Shown here: positions 31,784 through 36,282 of the stretch, piece by piece | Position numbering within the stretch: the stretch's first letter is position 1 | Layout: each line of letters opens with the position of its first letter | Source of the DNA: JBFIHF01 sp964411125 | Lineage (GTDB): Bacteria > Myxococcota_A > Bradymonadia > Bradymonadales > Bradymonadaceae | DNA: 36,282 nt | Reading direction: 5' to 3' | Assembly (NCBI GenBank): GCA_964411125.1 | Contig: CAYPJU010000072.1 | Span: 1-36,282, forward strand | The notes under the pieces: generated by a model | What the model was told of the DNA's origin: nothing | Seen by the model: only the letters and a program-made list of their open reading frames with translations | Database searches by the model: none | Program-made: the position numbers and the translations under genes

Positions 31784-33835
31784 TCAGTCGAATCGAATCC
31801 GGAGCCCCTCGAAGCTATCCCCTTCGGGAAACCCGGGGACCCTCGGATAGTCGGCGGACGGCGGCCCGGCTTCCAGCCCCGCGATCTCGCGCCCGGCGCG
31901 CCTGGCGGCCGCTTGGACCAGCTCTTCGATCGACGGTTTTCTTTTGCGGGCGTTTCGGCAGACGAGCATGACGCCGCCCGGGGCGAGGCGCTCGATGCAG
32001 GCGACCAGCAGGTCTTCGTAGTCCTTGTGGACCGACCAGAACCCGTCTTCCCCGCTGGCGGCGGTGGGAGGGTCGACGATGATCCCGTCGTAGGTGGTGT
32101 CGTCGCCGCGGACGTACGTGCGGGCATCTTCGGCGGCGTTGGTGTTGGCATCGAGCGGCAGCCCGTTCAGGCGCAGGTTGTCGTCGAGCCAGTCCAGATA
32201 GCGGCGGGACAGGTCGACGCTGACGACCTCGGCGCCCGCCGCGACGAGCGCGACCGTGTAGGCGCCCGTGTGGCAGAACAGGTTGAGCCATCGTGAACCT
32301 TCGGTCGCCTCCGCCGCCGCCCACCGCCGGTTGTCGCGCTGGTCGGCGAAGAATCCGACGTCGATCCCCTCCCATGGTTCACACCAGTAGCGAAGCCCGT
32401 CCTCGCGCCCGATGACGCGGTCGCCCGGCTTCACGTAGCGAGCTCCCTCCGCGACGATCGTCGCCTGCGGCAGCGTTCCGCGGCTGCGGACGTCTTCGGT
32501 GTGCGACACTTCGATGATCATGGCGTCGGGGTCGAGGTCGACGATCTGGTCGTAGACGTGGTGCCTGAACCTGAGCGCCGCCCTCCCGGTCAGAGTCGCT
32601 CGGTAGAGGGGCCCAACGCGGTCGACGAGCAGTCCAGGCAGCCGATCCCCCTCCGCGTGAATCACACGGAAGAGGTCGGTCTCGCTGAGGTTCCGAAAGA
32701 GCGCGTCACGGTCCGCCATCGCGTCGTCCACCCGCAGCTCGACCTCGCCGCGGAAATCGGTCGCCGCCTCGTGGTCATGCGCTGGTGCCCACACTCGCGC
32801 CCACACGTCGTTCGCGCCGTCCGCCAGCGCGTACGGTCCGAGCGCCCCCGAAGGGGATTGAAGCTGGACCAGCGCCCCCTCCTGCCCTCGGGGGTCGTCC
32901 GAGTCACGATCGCGCAGCGCCCAGAGATGTCCGCGCCCGAGCACCTCGAGCGTCTTCTCCGAGACCCGAAAGCGAACGATCGCCTTCGGCTTCGCGTCAT
33001 CGGACGCCGCCTCGATCGCTGGCGCGATCGGCTCGTCGGGCCACCACCCTTTTGGCGTCGTCCATCCCGCCGAGACGTTGCCGGATTCGTCGTAGATCGA
33101 CATCAACTGCAGCCGCATCGCCCCTTCCGCCATGTAGCCTCCGCGGTTGCGATCACCGACGATCGGCGCCCCCTGTGCGGCGAGCGCCTCGCACAGAAGG
33201 TTCCAACCGTCGCGTGCCGCGTCGGCGTCCGAGAAGGTCGGCTTGAGCTGCAGCTCTGCGAGCCCCCCGTCCCTGCGCGCCGTCGCGTAGCTCACGTGAA
33301 CTCCGTCGACCTCGAACTCGCCGGTCGGCAGACCGAACGTCGGAACGATCGCTGTCCACCAGGTCGCCAGCTCGTCGTTTGCCAACTGTTCGAAGACGTC
33401 CTCGGCACGCTCGTCGGTCCCGACGCAGATCCAAGGCCCCATCGCGTTCGACGGTACGTCCCACAGCGGACGGAAGGTCGACCGATCGAGCCCCAGGACG
33501 TCGGCGAGGAACGCGACGGGGTCCATGTCGTCGTCGGGAGTGCGCCGCCCTGGAAACCCTAGCGGTCGGTCGACGACCACCAGGCCGGCCGCTCGGTAGA
33601 GTTCGGACGCGTCGGGGACACCGAAGTCCGAGTCCCACTCGAGCTCACCCTCGCGCGAAATGACGGCGTCCGGCTCGATCCGTCGACGCGGATTGCGCGT
33701 GATCCGCCCGTCGAGGTGCACGAGCCCGCTCCCGATCACCTTGTGCAGGTCGCCCTTCGACGCCTCGGGGAACGCTCGCCCCAGCAAGGCGAACAGCTCG
33801 GGGGACTGCGATTCGTGGGGAGCTCGAAACCTCAT
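31784..33835 (-). CDS. S4 - pseudouridine synthase-like - PUA - RlmI-like methyltransferase fusion
   Basis: A 683-residue, apparently four-domain RNA-modifying protein. Residues about 14-66: S4 RNA-binding domain (KGDLHKVIGSGLVHLDGRIT). About 80-250: RluA-type pseudouridine synthase fold, with LVVVDRPLGFPG, then LWDVPSNAMGPWICV where the family has H-R-L-D-x-x-T-S-G (Asp126 kept, neighbours changed), and GAPIVGDRNRGG near its end. About 286-370: PUA-like. About 390-683: class I methyltransferase of the RlmI type, with GLLVDRVGPLYRATLTG, GFFADQRDNR, SAM loop LNLFCHTGAYTVALVAAG, DPPT at 588-591 and LVCRNA with Cys626. RlmI methylates C5 of a 23S rRNA cytosine. Whether the first half is still active is uncertain. 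Start overlaps the upstream gene by 4 bp (ATGA). Confidence 0.88.
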   Translation of the reverse strand: MRFRAPHESQSPELFALLGRAFPEASKGDLHKVIGSGLVHLDGRITRNPRRRIEPDAVISREGELEWDSDFGVPDASELYRAAGLVVVDRPLGFPGRRTPDDDMDPVAFLADVLGLDRSTFRPLWDVPSNAMGPWICVGTDERAEDVFEQLANDELATWWTAIVPTFGLPTGEFEVDGVHVSYATARRDGGLAELQLKPTFSDADAARDGWNLLCEALAAQGAPIVGDRNRGGYMAEGAMRLQLMSIYDESGNVSAGWTTPKGWWPDEPIAPAIEAASDDAKPKAIVRFRVSEKTLEVLGRGHLWALRDRDSDDPRGQEGALVQLQSPSGALGPYALADGANDVWARVWAPAHDHEAATDFRGEVELRVDDAMADRDALFRNLSETDLFRVIHAEGDRLPGLLVDRVGPLYRATLTGRAALRFRHHVYDQIVDLDPDAMIIEVSHTEDVRSRGTLPQATIVAEGARYVKPGDRVIGREDGLRYWCEPWEGIDVGFFADQRDNRRWAAAEATEGSRWLNLFCHTGAYTVALVAAGAEVVSVDLSRRYLDWLDDNLRLNGLPLDANTNAAEDARTYVRGDDTTYDGIIVDPPTAASGEDGFWSVHKDYEDLLVACIERLAPGGVMLVCRNARKRKPSIEELVQAAARRAGREIAGLEAGPPSADYPRVPGFPEGDSFEGLRIRFD

Positions 33836-34938
33836 CCAATCTCCTCTCTGACCCCGCGGTAGATATCGTCGGTGAGACGGGCAATCCGCATGTACTCTCC
33901 ATTTCCGTTGCGTCGGTCGAATCGCTCACCCAGCTCGTCGAGCTGTCGTGAGAAGAACTTCTCCACGCGCCGCGTCGCATACGCCCCGGTCGGGTCGTAC
34001 AGCTCGCAGCTCTTCGGGATCTTCAGGTCGATCCGCTCACCGACCTCCAGCGCGCGCATCCCGAACAGCTTGGCCGCGATCAGAAATCCGAACCGATCCG
34101 CCGGCGTCCCCGAGGACCACGCCCGCGGCAGATACCTCTCGAAGCTCTGCTTCGCCTCCTCGAACGCCCCCACCGCCGACAGGTATGCGAGTTCGCGCCC
34201 CGCCGCCCAGATGCCGGCGTAGCCGACGACGTCGAGTTCGGCCTGCACCTGCCGATGACAGTGTGCGGCGCGATCGAACTCTCCCACCCGCAAGAGCGGA
34301 ATGAGCGAGGCGGCCGCCGTCATCAGCGGCTGACCGTCCGGGCATCGCAGCCCGTCCCAGATGGGTGCGGCGAGCCGGAACGCATCGTCGTACTCCTCGA
34401 GGTAGAGATGATAGAGAACGCGCGTACCGAGCTCGCAGACCGGACAGTCCCGCGACGACATCGGCGACGCACTCCACCGCTCGTACCACGCCCGTGCCTC
34501 GTCCCGCGCGCCTACTCCCAGCGCACCGTAGAGACGGTGGTGCCACACGTCCCGCATCGGAAGCCCCAGCGCCCGAAACTGCTCTTCCATCTCCTCGAAC
34601 GTCCGCTCGATCTGTTCGAGCGAATACTCCGGAAAGCTCCGCAGGATCCCCGCGACGATCCCGTATAGATGCGCCAACGACGTCATCGGGATCATGTCGC
34701 TGACGTGCTCCTTGTGCGCCAGGCACCATGCGAACGCCACGACGGCGCTGCGCGGCTCCATCGGTGCGACGGCGAACACGTAGAAGTACCGCGCGAGCAG
34801 GCCGAACTCCGGGTCTTTCTGCTCGTCGGCGAGCCGGTACGCCTCCTCGAGCCACGGCCCGGTGTTCGGCGAGTAGTCTTCGGCCTCCGCCTTGTTGAGG
34901 AGCTCGAAGAACCGCTCCTCGTAGTGGGGATCTCTCAT
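33832..34938 (-). CDS. Helical-repeat (TPR-like) protein, 368 residues
   Basis: A soluble protein from ATG 34938 (MRDPHYEERFFELLNKAEAED). It consists of helix pairs with the small/large residue pattern of TPR proteins: PWLEEAYRLADEQKDPEFG, SLEQIERTFEEMEEQFRALG, ARDEARAWYERW, EYDDAFRLAAPIWDGLRC, EFDRAAHCHRQVQAEL, AFEEAKQSFERYLPRAW. A CPVCELG pair of Cys is present but no full zinc site. No catalytic motif seen. Its stop overlaps the start of the RNA-modifying fusion gene, so the two are made together; it may be a partner or scaffold, but that is inference. GAGATC precedes the start; no strong Shine-Dalgarno. Confidence 0.75.
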   Translation of the reverse strand: MRDPHYEERFFELLNKAEAEDYSPNTGPWLEEAYRLADEQKDPEFGLLARYFYVFAVAPMEPRSAVVAFAWCLAHKEHVSDMIPMTSLAHLYGIVAGILRSFPEYSLEQIERTFEEMEEQFRALGLPMRDVWHHRLYGALGVGARDEARAWYERWSASPMSSRDCPVCELGTRVLYHLYLEEYDDAFRLAAPIWDGLRCPDGQPLMTAAASLIPLLRVGEFDRAAHCHRQVQAELDVVGYAGIWAAGRELAYLSAVGAFEEAKQSFERYLPRAWSSGTPADRFGFLIAAKLFGMRALEVGERIDLKIPKSCELYDPTGAYATRRVEKFFSRQLDELGERFDRRNGNGEYMRIARLTDDIYRGVREEIG

Positions 34939-34988
34939 GCACGCGAATATACGGCACGGAGGCGCGATGCGCGATGCGCGATGCGGTT

Positions 34989-35033
34989 CCCCGCGCTTAC
35001 GCGCGGGCTACGCCGCCGCTTCGCGGCGGGTGC
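34989..35033 (+). repeat. Triple-hairpin element, copy H (lacks stem 3)
   Basis: Stems 1 and 2 are present, then GGTGCCCC runs straight into copy I. Stem 1's right arm has lost one G. It lies about 50 bp upstream of the start of the minus-strand helical-repeat gene. Confidence 0.85.
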
Positions 35034-35034
35034 C

Positions 35035-35096
35035 CCCCGCGCTTACGCGCGGGGCTACGCCGCCGCTTCGCGGCGGGTGCCCGCTCACGCGGGCAG
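35035..35096 (+). repeat. Triple-hairpin element, copy I
   Basis: Full 62-bp copy with a perfect 8-bp stem 1 (CCCCGCGC-TTAC-GCGCGGGG), standard stem 2, and a G-T/A-C to GT change between stems 2 and 3. Tandem to copy H. No plus-strand gene precedes it. Confidence 0.92.
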
Positions 35097-35129
35097 CCCC
35101 GTGCCAAAGTGGTTGCCCTGTCACGCGGA

Positions 35130-35164
35130 GGCCACGTGCGAAACCCCGGCGGCCACGTGCGAGA
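35130..35164 (+). repeat. 14-bp direct repeat with CACGTG core
   Basis: GGCCACGTGCGAAA (35130-35143) and GGCCACGTGCGAGA (35151-35164) are spaced 21 bp apart, two helical turns, and centre on the palindrome CACGTG. It could be a paired protein-binding site. It lies in the gap 34939-35298, which otherwise holds hairpin elements H, I and J and no gene I can support. Confidence 0.5.
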
Positions 35165-35233
35165 CGATGGACGGTGGGGGGTCGCGGGCCCGGCCTTCAT
35201 CATGCGCGCTCCCTGATTTGCGTTCCGGACCAC

Positions 35234-35295
35234 ATGCCCGCGTGAGCGGGCATCCGCCGCGAAGCGGCGGTGTAGCCCCGCGCGTAAGCGCGGGG
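35234..35295 (-). repeat. Triple-hairpin element, copy J (reverse)
   Basis: Full copy on the minus strand that begins, in sense, 3 bp after the TAG of the nuclease-like gene (35299). Stem 1 is the perfect 8-bp form. Confidence 0.93.
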
Positions 35296-35298
35296 TCT

Positions 35299-36282
35299 CT
35301 AGACGCTTTCTTGTGCCCAGTGTTGAACCACGGCCTTGATGGCGTCGGCGTGGCGGTAAATGTCGTCGACGGAATCGATCGGTAGCCTTTCTTCGGACTT
35401 CGACTCGTTGAAGACGCCCAGATACTTCTGGCCGCCGTTGAACCACAGACGGCAAATCGGTTTTCGGTTGTTGTCGTCGAACAAGATTCCGAAATACGAC
35501 TTCACGTCGCGCGCTGCGATCCGTTTGACGTCGACCACTTCCCGGGCGATTGCACGCACGATGCGAAAGCCCTCCAACTCCTCGTCTGTCGTTTCAATCC
35601 CGTCGTCGGGCTCCTCGTCGATGGCGGCATCGATTTCTGCTTCCGACATCTGACGCCCTGTCGCGAGATCCTCTTGATGGAGAGCCATCCTGAGCCTGTC
35701 ATTCACTCGGTCGCTCACCGCTTGATGCAGGGCCTGCTTCACGATGGGCGTGAACTGCTCTCGGGCAGATTGAACGAAGCGACCGTTCTCGTTCGTCTTG
35801 TTGAAGAAGAATCGGACCAACTCCTCGTCGGGCTCCTCGAACTGGGACTCCACCTCAGCGCGTACCGCTCGGAGATACTTGAGGTTGTGCGCAGAAGAGA
35901 GCACCCGGTCGAGATCGAAGTCCCCCTTGCTCACCCGTTGCAGCTCCACCAGAAGATTGTCCCGCAAGTCTTCCAAGTCGAGTACGAGAAAGGGTTTGGA
36001 GTCCATCTTGTTGGTTTCTTCGAGATCGGTGAAGAACCAATACTCCAGTCCGTTGGTGAGCACTCCGATTCGCGCCTTCGTGACATGGAAGTAGCGAAAG
36101 AGTTGACTCATCTCCGCGTCGCGAAGACTCACTCCGCATCCCTTGCATTCGATGAGCATGATAACTGCCCCATCTTTCCAGATGGCGTAGTCGACCTTCT
36201 CACCCTTCTTCAGTCCGACGTCCGCGATGAACTCCGGCTCGACCTCGGTCGGGTCGAAGACGTCGTAGCCAAGTAGTTGAAT
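35299..36282 (-). CDS. HsdR-N-like nuclease domain protein, 5' end beyond the window
   Basis: The frame is open to the window edge, so the start is missing; 327 residues are visible. The first part reads QLLGYDVFDPTEVEPEF, then GEKVDYAIWKDG and MLIECKG: the Asp...Glu-x-Lys of a PD-(D/E)xK nuclease as found at the N-terminus of type I restriction R subunits (HSDR_N). RIGVLTNGLEYWFFTDLE follows, also typical. The middle is helical and acidic. The end (VDVKRIAARDVKSYFGILFDD, RKPICRLWFNGGQKYLGVF) resembles the C-terminal half of stand-alone HSDR_N proteins. There is no helicase part, so it is not a full R subunit. ATG 36159 would cut the nuclease core and is rejected. Possible defence or DNA-repair role. 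Confidence 0.85.
   Translation of the reverse strand: MQLLGYDVFDPTEVEPEFIADVGLKKGEKVDYAIWKDGAVIMLIECKGCGVSLRDAEMSQLFRYFHVTKARIGVLTNGLEYWFFTDLEETNKMDSKPFLVLDLEDLRDNLLVELQRVSKGDFDLDRVLSSAHNLKYLRAVRAEVESQFEEPDEELVRFFFNKTNENGRFVQSAREQFTPIVKQALHQAVSDRVNDRLRMALHQEDLATGRQMSEAEIDAAIDEEPDDGIETTDEELEGFRIVRAIAREVVDVKRIAARDVKSYFGILFDDNNRKPICRLWFNGGQKYLGVFNESKSEERLPIDSVDDIYRHADAIKAVVQHWAQESV

Noticed and set aside
31160..31800. Small protein genes read through the hairpin-element cluster (Arg/Pro/Gly-rich, with recurring SGRPPRSGGVA peptides)
   Set aside because: They exist only because the element has no stops in some frames; the peptides repeat wherever the element occurs.

Overview
The window is GC-rich and looks like a chromosomal segment of a Myxococcota (delta-proteobacterial type) bacterium. 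Evidence: C-terminal tails of the MYXO-CTERM kind (small Cys/Ser/Gly motif, hydrophobic helix, Arg cluster) on three exported proteins; several Asp/Cys-rich lipoproteins with repeating C-x-x-D-x-D-C units; Asp/Gly/Pro-rich linkers after lipoboxes; a MopE-type metal-binding motif; and an ECF42-type sigma factor beside a YCII/DGPF protein. No phage, transposase, tRNA, rRNA or CRISPR array was found, so this is mainly backbone plus lineage-specific surface genes.

Layout. 1-3.1 kb: small surface or orphan genes (two Cys-rich proteins, an 82-residue orphan, a MYXO-CTERM-like protein) and a stretch that may be a gene remnant. 3.2-10.1 kb: a 105-residue orphan, a GNAT acetyltransferase, a membrane sulfatase-family enzyme translationally coupled to an NAD(P)-binding epimerase-like protein, an alpha/beta hydrolase and a fructosamine-kinase-family protein. 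10.2-16.4 kb: ribosomal genes rpmB, rpmG and rpsR and infC (with an ATC start), interleaved with two large exported beta-repeat proteins. 16.9-20.8 kb: a DUF2723 GT-C-type membrane protein and a Cys-rich/beta-propeller lipoprotein. 21.1-25.9 kb: a plus-strand envelope operon (DUF4398-like lipoprotein, OmpA-family lipoprotein with TSP3 repeats, secreted beta-rich protein, second DUF2723 protein). 26.0-27.6 kb: YCII/DGPF protein plus ECF42-like sigma factor. 27.7-31.1 kb: a 1130-residue Cys-rich lipoprotein. 31.8-34.9 kb: a helical-repeat protein coupled to an S4-pseudouridine synthase-PUA-methyltransferase fusion. 35.3 kb to the edge: a 5'-truncated HsdR-N-like nuclease gene.

The most striking non-coding feature is a 62-bp interspersed element made of three consecutive hairpins. 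Eleven full, partial or diverged copies lie near 4.7, 31.2-31.8 and 35.0-35.3 kb. Copies differ by compensatory base-pair changes, and four of them start 2-57 bp after a stop codon in the sense orientation of that gene, including both genes of a convergent pair. This suggests a structured 3'-UTR RNA element. A second 45-bp dispersed repeat and a 160-bp imperfect palindrome are also present. Functions are inferred from motifs read by eye; no database search was run.
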